NCBI GenBank assembly: GCA_003254905.1
Contig: QANU01070688.1
Location: 313,726 to 377,725 of the forward strand
Length of the DNA stretch: 64,000 bases
Origin: Nissolia schottii
Lineage: Eukaryota > Streptophyta > Magnoliopsida > Fabales > Fabaceae
Direction: 5' to 3'
The translations under genes were made by a program, and so were the position numbers. Position 1 is the stretch's first letter. Each line of letters begins with the position of its first letter. Below are positions 48,301-60,887 of the stretch, piece by piece. The notes under the pieces are model-generated. The model was not told where the DNA came from. It searched no databases and saw only the letters and a program-made list of their open reading frames with translations.

Positions 48301-51300
48301 TATTACTCGAACCACCTGCCAGAGGATTCAAAACAGGAAACTGTTGGTGAATTAAAGGAGGAGGATGAAGTTGAGGAGCAGGAGGAAAATGAAGATGATG
48401 ATGATGATGCTGAGGAGGAGACAATACTTTTGGACGGAACTCCAAAATCACCTTCAGTTTCAAAACAAACCAAAGTATTTTCTGTTGACAAGGAAATCAG
48501 ATGGGATGGGGACCCTGAAGGGAAAACAAATCCTGGATGTGTTCTATATAAAAGAGTAATTATTCATGGAAATGTGATATCAGTGGGGGGATCTGTGTTG
48601 GTGGAATTTGACGAAACAGATGAACACCCTGACATTTATTTTATTGAGTATATGTATGAATCACTGGATGGAAACAAAATGTTTCACGGCAGACTGATGC
48701 AGCGCGGATGCCAGACTGTCCTTGGCAACACTGCTAACGAGAGAGAGGTGTTTCTAACAAATGAGTGCAAGGACTTGAGAATGGAAGTTGTTAAGGAGAT
48801 AGCTGTGGTGGATATTCGAAAGGTGCGTTGGGGACATCAGCATAGAAAGGATAATATTGCTGCAGATAAAGCTGACAGGGCTAGAGCAGAAGAGAGGAAG
48901 AAGAAAGGACTACCAATTGAATACTACTGTAAAAGCTTGTACTGGCCTGAAAGAGGTGCTTTCCTTAGCCTTTCATTTGGTACTTTGGGTCTAGGCTCCG
49001 GCTTTTGTCACTCTTGCAAGTTAAAGGAAGACCTTGAGGAGAAGGATGTGTTTAAAGTAAATTCATCTAAGACTGGTTTCCTACTCAATGGAACTGAATA
49101 TTCTCATCATGATTATGTTTATGTAAGTCCTTTTGAGTTTGAGAAAAGGACAGAGCAGGGAACTTTCAAAAGTGGGAGGAACGTGGGGTTGAAAGCTTTC
49201 ATTGTGTGCCAAGTTCTGGAAGTAATTGTCAAAATGGAAACAAGACATGCTGAAATGAAATCCACCAAGGTCAAAGTCAGAAGGTTTTTCCGACCGGAAG
49301 ATATTTCAAATCTGAAGGCATACTGCTCTGATATTCGAGAGGTAAAAGCTAACTAGAAGCTAGGGTTTAATAAAAAGAATGCACGCATTACACACATAGG
49401 AAATATCAAATGAAACCATTGGCTTGTTGAAAGAGCAAGCCAAGCTGATCATAACCATTTGATCAGACACAGATGATTTGATTAGCGTAATAATCAAAAT
49501 GACTCTTTAAGTGATTATTCATTATTCATTTTTATTTTTTTTTGATACAATGTCATTTATGCTTGATTCAATTGACCATCCTAAGTGAGCTCCGTGTGCG
49601 CGTGTTTCAAGTTTGAGCATGCATTACTTTTATCATTTTTGAGCATTTGTTCTACGATGTGTATCTTGTCTGTGTGTCAAATGTGTTTATATTGAATTGT
49701 TTTCATGTTTTAATTTTTTAGGTATATTACAGTGAAGAAACACACATAATCTCTGTTGAATCCATAGAAGGAAAATGTGAAGTTCAAAAGAAGAATGACA
49801 TTCCCAAATGCAGCAGCCCTGGAATCTTCAAACATGTATTTTTCTGTGAGAATTTGTATGACCCTTCCACTGGGTCACTCAATCAGGTATTCCATACTCA
49901 ATGCCTTCAAGTAAGTGTATAATTTGCTTGTTAATCCATTTGCATAAGGAAATCTGTGAATGGATCGTAGTTTTTTTTTTTTTTTTTAATAATTTGTAAA
50001 ATAGGTATGACTTATTGCTTTTTCAGACTTGAGTATGTCCTGTCTGGAATCATGCCATGGAACTGATCCATACTAAAAGCTGTTTTCTGTTTACATCTCT
50101 TTATAAATTAATTACTGCCCACAACAAATCTTGAGTACTGTCTGGAGTGTTATGGCATGACGCAAAGTCCAGCTCTAGCTTTTTTGCTTCTTTGTAAATT
50201 TGATTCAGTGTCTACGCAAAATGTTTTATGCTATCAATAAACAAAAAAGTTTTTTTTGGTACCATCTTTGCTGTAGTCACTAAGGTTTTCCACTTGCAGC
50301 TCAAATCTTTAACTGTTTCTTGAACTGGTGGCACCATATAGTTCTTCTATGTAAAGCTGTAACGATGTTACTAAATTAAAATTGAGCTTAGTATTAGTTA
50401 TTGCTAATATATTCTAGAAAGATATTGCTACTTCTTTTACTTATTATTTCAACTTTTATGTATTTAATTTTAGTATTACTTTATGATATTACTATTGTTA
50501 ACACTATTATTCATGACTTAATTCAACATTTTGGTGCAACTATTGAATGATTTTATACTATTAGTGATTTTTTCCCCAATTGCTCGACAGTTACCCGCTC
50601 ATATCAAAGTAAGATACTCAAGTGGGCATATAGATGATGCTGCAGCTAGAATGAGAAAAGGGAAGTGCAAAGAAGTAGAAGAGGATGATAAGGAAAGAAA
50701 GGCATCAGAAGAGAAACGCTTAGCGACCTTGGATATTTTTGCAGGTTGTGGTGGTTTATCAGAGGGATTGCAGCAGTCAGGTAATAATAATAAGTACATT
50801 GTTATATAAAGAAACATAATAATTTCTACTACGAGTGCATGATGTAATTTGTGAGTTGCTGCTGAATGCTTTAGGCATTTCATTAACTAAATGGGCTATC
50901 GAGTATGAAGAGCCGGCTGGGAATGCATTTAAAGCTAATCACCCTGAAGCCCTTGTGTTTATCAACAACTGCAATGTTATTCTTAGGTAAAAGATCACAT
51001 TGATAGAATCTCTTGTCCCCAAATTTGGAAAGATTAGATTTAGAACCCTTCTGTGAGTGACAGATAAATGCGATGTATTTGTAGGGCTGTGATAGAGAAG
51101 TGTGGGGACAAAGATGACTGTATCTCAACATCTGAGGCCGCAGAATTAGCTGCCTCACTAGATGAGAAGGAAATAAGTAGTCTACCGATGCCCGGGGAAG
51201 TAGATTTCATTAATGGGGGTCCTCCATGCCAGGCATGTCTACCTGTTGCCTTTATTGCCATTCTTCTGATAATAGTTAGTACTCAATTATTCAATTATTT

Positions 51301-53231
51301 TTTTGTTCCAGGGTTTCTCTGGGATGAATAGGTTCAACCAGAGCACTTGGAGTAAAGTCCAGTGTGAGATGATATTAGCATTTTTATCCTTTGTTGATTA
51401 CTTCCGGCCGAGATATTTCCTTCTCGAGAATGTGAGAAACTTTGTGTCTTTTAATAAAGGACAGACATTCCGTTTAACCTTGGCTTCGCTTCTTGAGATT
51501 GGTTATCAGGTAAAAATAGCACAACTTCATTTTTCTCAAGTAATTGCACTCTAAAGTTGAGTTGGTGAGAATGGATGGTTGAGGAAACTAATGAATGCTG
51601 ATTTGCTTATTCAAAGGTGAGGTTTGGTATACTAGAGGCCGGAGCTTATGGGGTTTCCCAGTCAAGAAAACGTGCATTCATATGGGCTGCATCTCCAGAG
51701 GATGTTCTTCCTGAGTGGCCAGAGCCAATGCATGTCTTCGCCGCACCTGAGTTGAAAATCACATTATCAGGAAAGTTCCAGTATGCTGCTGCTCGCAGCA
51801 CTGCGAGCGGTGCCCCATTTCGTGCAATAACCGTTCATGATACCATTGGCGATCTCCCTGCTGTGGGGAATGGAGCATCTAGAACAAGCATGGAGGTATG
51901 ATAAAATAGGAAAATTGTGCATTATATATCTCTCTCTTTGTTTCTGCATTTGGAGTTCCCTCCTTAACCATTCCACTCCATTATTTAAAAATCTCCCACA
52001 CAATGGATTAAGCTCCTTTTACCACTCCACTCCATCCATCCGTTTAAACATAGCCTTCACTAATTTGAGCTGCCTATAAATTCATGTGTTATCTGATTTT
52101 GTGTTGTACAGTATGAAGGTGATCCTGTCTCATGGTTTCAAAAGAAGATTAGAGGGTATTCGTCTGTCTTGACTGACCATATATCAAAGGAGATGAATGA
52201 GTTGAATTTGATTAGATGTCAGAAAATTCCCAAGAGGCCTGGTGCTGATTGGCGCAATCTTCCAGACGAAAAGGTAAAATTACATTCTTGTTTGATTTTT
52301 TAGCTTAAAACATTTTCTTGTGTTTGTGATTTAGTCTATTCATGATATGCAATGACATGCAGATCAAATTGTCCACGGGACAAGTAGTTGATTTGATACC
52401 ATGGTGCCTGCCAAACACGGCTAAGCGCCATAATCAGTGGAAGGGACTATTTGGCAGGTTGGATTGGGAAGGGAATTTTCCAACTTCCATCACAGACCCT
52501 CAACCAATGGGGAAGGTTGGAATGTGCTTTCATCCGTACCAAGATAGGATTCTTACTGTCCGCGAATGCGCCCGATCTCAAGTAAGTTTGTAACTTTGAT
52601 TTAGCTATCACCTTTAATGTCAGCATAAAAGTTTGGGTGAATTATATTCTGACCTTCCCTGAGCTTAGGTGATATTTCACAAGACACCCCTCAATTTGTT
52701 ATATCAACACTGACCTTCTCACACGGCTACTCAGTGTCATGTTTATAGGGTGTTCAGTGTTGTATTCCATAAATATAAGCGTATTATGTGTAATATCACT
52801 TAAACTTTAGTGGAGGCAAGTGTATGTTTTTGCGAATCATGAAATTCAAGTGTAGTATCACATAACCTCATTAGAGGTTAATATAATTTGCTATAAAAGT
52901 CAGATTTTCTATAAAAATGGCGAATTACTGCTACGGATATTAATTTCTGTTGTTTTGAATTGCCAAGGAGGATTTCTGATGAAGTTATTAAGATAACTCT
53001 GCAATAATCCTTAACTACAAAGCAAGTTTATAGATATCATCATTTGATTTGGTGTAACCTTTGCTTAACATCTTATTTCATTTATGCATGCAGGGATTCC
53101 CGGATAGCTACCAATTCGCCGGTAACATCATACACAGGCACCGGCAGATTGGTAATGCTGTTCCTCCTCCGCTTGCATTTGCATTAGGGAGAAAGCTCAA
53201 GGAAGCAGTGGAATCTAAGCGCTCCACTTAG
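45333..53231 (+). CDS. MET1: DNA (cytosine-5)-methyltransferase 1, plant MET1 type
   Basis: Exons: 45333-46759, 47832-49341, 49722-49886, 50591-50780, 50875-50986, 51085-51232, 51312-51509, 51617-51895, 52112-52273, 52363-52581, 53094-53231. Sum 4548 nt (1515 aa; Arabidopsis MET1 is of similar size). It copies CG methylation onto the new strand after replication in the nucleus. Domains: lysine-rich N-terminus; two RFTS-type regions (about 70-220 and 330-560); an acidic linker (about 649-672); BAH1 (about 714-850) and BAH2 (about 898-1040); C5-methyltransferase from about 1078. Catalytic motifs: [13 protein letters not shown] (motif I, SAM binding), [14 protein letters not shown] with nucleophile Cys about 1183 (IV), FLLENVRNF with Glu about 1223 (VI), QSRKR (VIII), GNAVPPPLA (X). 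All motifs are intact. There is no CXXC zinc finger, as expected in plants. Intron 6 is GC-AG; the others are GT-AG. The ATG at 45333 follows the leader intron directly. Confidence 0.97.
46896..47009. mobile_element. Near-perfect palindromic MITE in MET1 intron 1
   Basis: A 114-bp inverted repeat starts GGGTGTCTTTGG and ends with the complement of GGTGTGTTTAG. The two arms share GGGAAACTTCTCATGGATTA and GGCTTA, with almost no loop. The transcript would fold into a long hairpin. Flanks TTA and TTT are weakly compatible with a Tourist/Harbinger-type 3-bp TSD. The ends resemble those of the element at 58179-58812. Confidence 0.85.
47440..47680. repeat. Dispersed repeat, copy in MET1 intron 1
   Basis: It contains GACACCACTTAATTTGTCAT, GGTACTCAGTG, CATGTGTAATAT and AGGGGAGGTAAG. 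The same blocks in the same order and orientation occur, diverged, in MET1 intron 10 at about 52634-52900. The family was not named. Confidence 0.65.
52634..52900. repeat. Dispersed repeat, copy in MET1 intron 10
   Basis: It carries GGGTGAATTATATTCTGACC, GACACCCCTCAATTTGT, GGCTACTCAGTG and TTATGTGTAATATCAC, parallel to the intron 1 copy. It lies wholly in the intron before the last coding exon. Confidence 0.65.
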
Positions 53232-54980
53232 AACATTGGATATACAAGCTTGTAAAAAGCCATGCTTCAAAGGATGGAATTAGCCTTCAAAATATTGTAA
53301 ATTGTCTTAAGACAGACAAGGTTCTAACATCTAATCATTGTACAAAGACAGTGATATCTCTGGATTCTTTGCATTAGGTTGGATCCATGTGTATACCTTA
53401 ACCAAAACATTGAATATATTGTTGGAAAGCTCATTTTTCACCAACTTTGATTATGTTCAAGGTCATTACTTTTCTGCCCCGAAGTAGTCATTTGGCTTCA
53501 ATATATATTCTACTAGTAACACTATTAATTTCGAACTATGCAATTAAGAACCTTCGAGAGCACAAATATCAGATAAATGTTGTGCTTAATTATTAACTAT
53601 CAATGTATCATCAATGGGCTAATTTAAAATCTTCACATGCACGCATCATCCTCTGATAGTTAATAATGCATGCAACATATAGTCTGTACTCTTGGTTGTA
53701 CGATATAGGTCCATTGAATCATTTATCATAATAATAGTATTAGCATACATGATACATCTAATTAAATACAATATTCTAAGCTCTAATAATGGCCTACCTG
53801 TAGAAGGTTTTCAAAGATTTGTATTGCAAATTACTCTACCCTTCTCAATTATTGCTTATGCGCATGCTCATTATAGTGAACTTTTTTTGGCAGTCTTAAT
53901 ATTTGAGATTCCACGTACTGTTAAATTTAGATTAATTCCATTAAGAGACAAAATGGAAAAAGATTCTAATATTTTTCTCTCTTACTTAAAAGTTAAGAGT
54001 TGAAAATTCTCAATTAATTAATACAAGTGGTTGGAAGGAAGAAAGTTGATTGTTAATTAAAGTTGTTTCAGCTAGCTAATGCAGAGTGAAACATTTCATT
54101 TAAAATGTTTGAAGTTTGGTTCTGTTTTGAGGACTGCACTTGTTAATTAAACTTTGGACACGTTGTATAATTTTAGAATTAAATGTCTTCTTCCTCTTAA
54201 ACTGTTTTCAAGATAAAAAATCTTGATCAAGCAAGAAAGTTATACTATATAAAATTAGTAAGGAATCTTGCACTTGTACCGTAGGTGTACGTGTTGTTCT
54301 CCAAGGCACAAAAGCAAAAAAAAAAAAGGGGTCACAAGTTAGGTTAGATGATGAGAAGATTTGCTATTAGCCCTATATCTGGCACACAGATTTGAGAGAT
54401 CCTAATTCAGATCCAAAATCTTTGTGAAACATTTTTTAATATCATATGCATGCATTACTCCCTTGTATAAGGCTTTTGTACTCATTTTTGTACTTCGAAT
54501 ACTATATGGGATGGATGGATGGATTATTCTCTTCTTAATCTTGTTAGTCCACTTTTTCATATTGCATTTCCTGATTTTAATATAATCCACCATGCTGTAG
54601 CAGCAGATAATTGTGAATGGTACCGTGTGTGGCTCAATATTCTTAGCATCTATGTGCATCTAACAAAGATTTTTTTTTGGTTAAATAATGAACAACTAAT
54701 TAAGAAGTTGTAAGGAATTCACAAAGATGACTTGGTAAAATTTTTCGAATAAAACACTAAAACCGAGGACTAGATTTGTTATCAAGAAAATATTAGAGAA
54801 TTAAACCTTTTACTAAGATATGTTTACGAGGGTGATGTGGTATATTTATTATTTTTAACTAAATAATGACTAAGTGAATATACCATTTTTATCTATCTAT
54901 TAATTACTCTTATTTTAAAATCACTAGAGTCTAGGAGTGAACTAGTGGTGCTCGACTTCGATAATTTGCATGAAGAATAA
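53232..54980. other. MET1 3' UTR and intergenic DNA
   Basis: MET1 transcription probably ends within about 250 bp of the stop. The rest is AT-rich with no recognisable gene or bounded repeat. Confidence 0.5.
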
Positions 54981-54989
54981 TTACTTTTA

Positions 54990-55621
54990 GAAAAGAAAAA
55001 AAACTTTAATTTAGTATTTGATATTTTTTTTTAATTCGGACAATTTTATTTTTATTAAAATTTTTTTCAGTTAATTTAGTCTCTGTTATTTTATTTTAAA
55101 TCGGTCAATTTTATCTTAAATTTTTTGGTCATTTTAGTCATTATTACTTTTCACATTAATCAATTTAAGTAAAATTTGTCATGTAAATACTCAAATACTC
55201 CATTTTCATATTTTGTAAACATACTCCCATCAGTCTATTTTTCATCTTGGACGCATACATTTTGTGGACACGGGATGCAAAACTACGTTGTTTCACTTAA
55301 ATGAGATGTGTTATTAATTGTGTAAAATGACATCATTCCTAATATGGACCTTTAACATGTCACGTTGCTCCGTTATATTCTAACGCAGTCTTCTCAATAT
55401 AAAAGATGAATGAAAGAACTAAATAGTCTGACTTTTGTAATTTACAAGGACTAAATTGGCAAAAAAAATTTAAAATGAATGAAATTGACCGATTTAAAAA
55501 TATCACGGAATAAATTGGTTGATATAAAAAATAATAAAGACTGACTTGGTCGAAAAAATTTAAGAAGGATAAAATTGTTTAAGTTTAAAAACAATAGGTA
55601 CTTAAATTGGGGGATTTGTCC
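54990..55621. mobile_element. Mutator-type MITE with 9-bp TSD
   Basis: This 632-bp element has diverged inverted ends that share AATTTAGTAYCTAT-like and CAATTTTATCCTT-like blocks. A perfect 9-bp duplication TTACTTTTA lies at 54981-54989 and 55622-55630. No coding capacity was seen. Confidence 0.84.
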
Positions 55622-55630
55622 TTACTTTTA

Positions 55631-56032
55631 CATTTTAGGAAATTTTGATTTTTCAATCATGTAATAATATGTTAGCATAATTCACGTAAAATAGATCCTT
55701 TACTCTTTTCAGAGCCTCAGACAGGTTTCTGATAATAGAGTAATTAATGACAAATTTAAAATAGAGATTAATTTCTATGCATTAGTGGTGAAAAAAAAGT
55801 TTTACACTTTTATTTATTTATATGTTGATAGGAGTTTTATTTCCACTACTTTAAAAGTCTTTCATATAACATAATTAGATAACAGTGACAACTCTTTTAT
55901 AGGGTTTGTGCATAGAAATTAACCTCTTTAAAATATTTTTTTATGGGATAATCTCTTTGACATATTAACATAAAAATAATTACTTATTCTAAAATAGAAG
56001 AACCCACTTTTTCTTTTACCATCACATGGTTG
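55631..56032. other. AT-rich intergenic DNA
   Basis: Nothing recognised. Confidence 0.5.
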
Positions 56033-56336
56033 GCGTTACGACCTAGATTATAAATTAGAAAATAGAATTAAAAAGTTATCTATTATCTTTTAAATAGGAA
56101 TTATATAGAATTATTTTAAGAGTAATTATCTCTTATCTTATTGGTTAAGAGTGATAAGATTAGATAAGATTTAGTAGTTTATCTATAAATAGGAGATTAT
56201 CATTATTGTAATTCATATTAGAGAGTTGAATAATCAAATAGTGTTTGACACTTTTGCAATTTTAAGGCTTGACTCGAATAAGTCTTGAGGAGTTTGAGAA
56301 CTAAACTCGAATATAGTTGTATTATTGGTGCTTTCG
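56033..56336 (+). mobile_element. LTR-like repeat, copy A (plus orientation)
   Basis: It starts near GTTACGACCTAG and ends TTATTGGTGCTTTCG. It matches, in inverted orientation, copies at 56500-56727 and 57595-57887. Shared blocks include AATAGAATTA-like runs, AGAGAGTTGAATAATCAAAT and AGTGTTTGACACTTTT. Confidence 0.7.
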
Positions 56337-56342
56337 GTCAAA

Positions 56343-56487
56343 GATCCTCTAAAGATCACTTTAGAGAGTAAAGTGAGAGTTCTCACCATTGAATTCATAA
56401 AGTGAAATGTGAGACCCATTATTATTTTATGAACGGTGATATCCCTCACTTTACCTTCAAAAGTGGGGATCTCACTTTAGAGAATCC
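56343..56487. mobile_element. Short inverted-repeat MITE inside the LTR cluster
   Basis: The ends are GATCCTCTAAAGATCACTTT and the inverse of GGATTCTCTAAAGTGAGATC. TAAAGTGAG and TTCATAAA blocks occur in both arms. It sits exactly between inverted LTR copies A and B. Confidence 0.65.
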
Positions 56488-56499
56488 AACGACGCTTTC

Positions 56500-57890
56500 A
56501 TTGACTAACACTATTTGATTATTCAATTCTCTAATATGAATTACAATGATGATAATCCCCCATTTACAAACTAACTACTGAATCATATCTAATCATATCA
56601 TCTTTACTTAACTGATAAGATAAGAGATAACTACTCCTAAAATAATTCTATTTAAATCCTATTTAAAATTTAACATATAACTACTATTTAAATTCTAATT
56701 CCTAATTTCTACTCTAAGTCATAACATTACCCATCCCTTCAAATTAATCTTGCTTTGCCCTCAAGATTGAGAAAAGAAAAAAAAAATTACACTTTTAAAT
56801 CTTAAAACTAAATTTCCTAAAACTAGTTAATTACAAAAATAATCCTTGAATCCCATTGTTTGGATTGTAAATAGTTTGCAATGAAATAACCTAATAATTT
56901 CTGTGAAGAGAAGTAGACTATCAAATCACTGTTTGGTTTTGGCATGGGTGCTGACAGGATTTGTCTTAGCCCAACAATGTTGAACACCATCGAATTTTGG
57001 ATTAGCCCCAAATTGTTTCTCCTCTAACAGCAATCCTTGCATACATAGCCTCAGCAACAACGATACTACTACATTGCGATGAACAACAATCATGGATGAA
57101 TAGATGTTGACCGCCTTGTCATCCTCTGATTTTCTTAATTTAGAATCAACTAGGGCTTCATCCACTTCTGCCACATTTGTTGTTGTTGATTCCATATATG
57201 TTTCTTTGTCCTTTTTTTTTCTTGATCTAGTGATTAATATGTTATTGTTGATGATTCTTGATTATTGTTGCATCTTCTTCTTTTTTCTCCATCTCCAAAT
57301 CTGAAACTTCATTCTGAAATTTTTTTGGCAAAATGGGATGCATATCTAATTGATAACAATGGATAAATCTAGTCTCGAAGTTCATACAATCTGTAGTGGA
57401 ATGCACTGACTCCATAGCCAAAACCATTTTAGAGCTTGGCCGGTTAAGTCCCTCTCCACCTTTGCCCCTTTAACAGTCTCTATCCATCTAGTGTCCTATT
57501 AATTTTTCGGTACAAATCATCTACCAGTAACTGTTTTCCCATCAAACATAGGGAAAAATTCTTGAAATTATCGAGTTTCTTCCATGGTGGAAGGCTCTCA
57601 ACGAAAGCACCAATGATAAAACGATATTCGAGTCTAGTTCCTGAACTCCTCAATACTTTGTAGAGTCAAGTCTCTAAACTCCAAAAGTGTTAAATACTAT
57701 TTGATTATTCAATTCTATAATTCAATGATGACAATCCCTTATTTATAGAAATCCTATCTTCTTTACTTAACTGATAAGATAAGAGATAACTACTCCTAAA
57801 ATAATTCTATTTAAATCTTATTTAAAAGATAATAGATAATTGCTATTTAAATTCTAATTCCTAATTTCTACTCTAGGTCGTAATAGTTGG
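56500..57890 (-). mobile_element. Decayed LTR element with two direct LTRs (minus orientation)
   Basis: Copies at 57595-57887 (5' LTR on the minus strand) and 56500-56727 (3' LTR, truncated) are direct repeats of each other. Just inside the 5' LTR, on the minus strand, is TTGGTGCTTTCGTTGAGAGC followed by a gag-like start. Just before the 3' LTR is a GAGGGCAAAGCAAG-type segment and a purine-rich GAAGGGATGGG tract. The interior (about 56740-57590) holds only short broken frames. No reverse transcriptase is visible, so it is non-autonomous or heavily deleted. Confidence 0.65.
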
Positions 57891-58178
57891 TTAGAGTAGA
57901 ATGGAGTTCAAACCCCCTTAACTAGTGTTTTGAAGTTTGAACCCACAAAATGAAACAATTTGTACAAAGAGAAGTCTTAAATAAATGTAATAATATGTGG
58001 GCTAAAGGTCTATTGGAAAATGGTAGTTAAAGGAAACAAAAACGATTAAACAACCTATATATATATATATACTTTTCTTATAGGGATAAATATTAGGCTA
58101 ATTAGGATATTATAGGGTATTAGGTAATGTGATATGATGTCATGATAAGGAGGAATATTTAAAAGAATATTTTTCGCA
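57891..58178. other. AT-rich intergenic DNA
   Basis: Nothing recognised apart from a short (TA)n tract near 58060. Confidence 0.5.
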
Positions 58179-58812
58179 GGGTGTGTTTGGAATCAAATGA
58201 AATGAGAAATGATTTGATATGAAATAATTTGAAATGCAAATCAATTACTATGTTTAGAACCAACTATATAAGATGGGAATGGAATTGATTTAGAAATCAA
58301 TTACCATGTTTTGAATTCATTAAAATAGGAATTGATTTGATTTAATTTAATTAATTTACATTTTTACCCTTATTAAAATAACTTTTTGAATGAAAAAAAT
58401 TCAAAAATAATTCGGAGAAAATATTGAAAAAAATATTTTTTGAGATTCTTTTTGAAAATTTTAAATATTTAGAAAAAAATATTTTTTTTGAAAAAAATGA
58501 TTTTTGATAAAAATATTTTTTCGAAAAAAATAGGAGTAAAATAGTCGTTTATAATAATAATAAGGTTTGATCTAATAGAGATTGTGGAGTTTGTAAATTT
58601 AGTTAGTTGAATAGGGATAAAATAATCATTTATGTTAAAATAAAATCAATTCCAAGCAAATCATTAAAAAAATGATAAGATTTTTAGTATAAGCAAATTG
58701 AATTCCTATAGATTTAGATAATTAAATCAATTCAATTTTTTTAAGATACTAATCATGAGAATTAATTTACAAATCAAATCATTTTTCATTTTATTTGATT
58801 CTAAACACACCC
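58179..58812. mobile_element. MITE-like element with GGGTGTGTTTGG ends
   Basis: A 634-bp AT-rich unit whose ends, GGGTGTGTTTGGAATCAAAT and the inverted GGGTGTGTTTAGAATCAAAT, are nearly identical for about 40 bases. No coding capacity and no clear target duplication. The end sequence is shared in part with the hairpin MITE in MET1 intron 1. Confidence 0.75.
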
Positions 58813-60840
58813 ATAACAAATTAGGGTGTGACAAATGTCACTTAATAAATATTATTCTAAAATACTTAGTATTTTACTATAAATGCAACTCTCTCTCTCT
58901 CTCGTAAAGAAGGAAATCAATGAAAATAGGATGAATATTTTCAATTATGTTGTGCTTTGTAATTCCTATCATTTAGTAGCTTTTAGCCTAGTTTAAGCAT
59001 CTTTTAGCATAGATTATAGCTTTTTTTTGGTATCATTTTCCATCGAATAGTTATATATAGAAATTAACTTCTAACCAAAATTTCTAGTCAATTTCTTTTG
59101 GTAAGTTCTGTGTAACCTTGCCAATATTATAAATGAAAAACTAAAGAAGTTGACTCCTTTGTCGTCCATGAAAGGCCAAGCGTAGTTAATGGAGACTTTG
59201 AACTTTGAATGGTATGAATCAGAGCCATCCAACACATAACATTAAAAAAATGTAAAAGAAAAAAGGAGAAGCAAATGATCAAATCATAGTCCTAAGATTA
59301 AAATATAGGTCCAACACAAACGTGGCAAACATAGAGACAATGTAAGCAAATGTTGGATTCGTGGTGCATGCCATGTGTGTGGTTGCATGGTGACAACGTC
59401 TGAGAGAGAGAGAGAGCTTCTGTGGTTGGTTAATCTTTGTAAAGATATTATTGCATCCAATCCATACAATTTCTTTACATTTCCAAAGCAGCTAGTTAGC
59501 CTTATATTCTTGGTCATCCACACAGCTATATATATCACATTCATACAACAAATAATACTATAGTATTATTAGTACCTACATTTAGATCTCTAATTTCTCA
59601 AAGACTGGGTCCATGCATGTTATAGCTAGTAACCATACCCTGCAAAATTGGACCCTTTCAGCCATGTGAAACGTTTGTTATGCGCCTACCAATCTTCAGA
59701 GTGCATGTTCTATGTGGCTCGTTACTCTAGACTTCAATTAATTCATCACCGAGTCCTAGGCTAGGAGATCCCAATTGTTTATAACTACTGCTATTTGGAT
59801 AATAATAATAATAATAATAATAATGCAGTTACTACTACATATGTCAAAATATATTTTATTATAGTTGAAAATCTTTCATGACTTAGAAAGGCTGATGATG
59901 TTAAGTGATTTTAGATATTTGAGTGAAATTTTATGTTTGGTTATGTAAACATATAATTACTCTCAATATGACGACCAATTTTGTAAATTACTTATCCTCT
60001 CATGAAAGCATATAACGGTATATGAAATTTAGTTATTTATGCAATTGTCTTTGGTTTAATTAGGAGCTCAATTTAACTAGTGAGAGAAAATAGAAAATGG
60101 ATTGGCCAGACAAGTGGAGATCAAACCTTTAGCCCAAATCCATCAATCCCTTAAACTACACCTCATTATCTATTATCTGAAATCGTCAATTTTATTGTCA
60201 CTAAACTTTATATATATATATATCATCATTTATTTGTAATTAAACTTTCCCAATGAAGTTCGTTAAATTTGACAAATAATCAAGTTTCTTAACCATTTAG
60301 TAAAAAATTTCATTAAAAAATTTATTGAAAATAGTCTTGTACTTTGACGAGTCTAGAATCATATCCTCTTTTCCTTCAAATTGAAACACCACATTTTTAC
60401 CGCATCTATTAGCAATGCATTTTATTGATAAATAATAATTATCTATACATGTTCAAATAGGATATTTCTATGGTGCAAAGGGGTGTCCCAATAATTGGAA
60501 ACAGCCCCATATTCTTGAGGCCAGGTGGGCCCTTCGCACTGGGCACAGTTCCGCCATACGTGGTACTGTCCTGCCGCACCACGCACTCTCATTACAGCTC
60601 ACACTCCGTCACGTAATTATTTGCTTCACCGCAAAACCAAAAAGACAAAAACAAAGAAGAAGTGGGACCACCTTCAGACCCCTCTTAACGGTAGCAAAAC
60701 CCACAGACCTCAATTCAGAAGTGGGTCCCACCATGGCCCTTTTTCTGGGTCTAACCCAATCGCAGCTAGAAGCCACCATCATTGTTATGATTCTGACGTA
60801 TGATACATTTAATCAGCAAAATTACTTTAGGTTAGTTTAT
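58813..60840. other. Intergenic DNA
   Basis: No gene recognised. It contains short microsatellites, (TC)n near 58890, (GA)n near 59402 and (AAT)n at 59799-59824. A short open frame at 60525-60803 is rich in basic and polar residues and looks spurious. Confidence 0.45.
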
Positions 60841-60857
60841 GCTCAATGTGACATTGA

Positions 60858-60863
60858 CACGTG
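60858..60863. promoter_or_regulatory. G-box / ABRE core upstream of the BYPASS1-like gene
   Basis: CACGTG within GACACGTGTC, an ACGT-core element bound by bZIP and bHLH factors. It lies about 25 bp upstream of a TATATATAT box at about 60888-60896 and about 130 bp upstream of the ATG, a typical position for an active site. Confidence 0.6.
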
Positions 60864-60887
60864 TCCTTAATGTGCCTCTTATACCTC

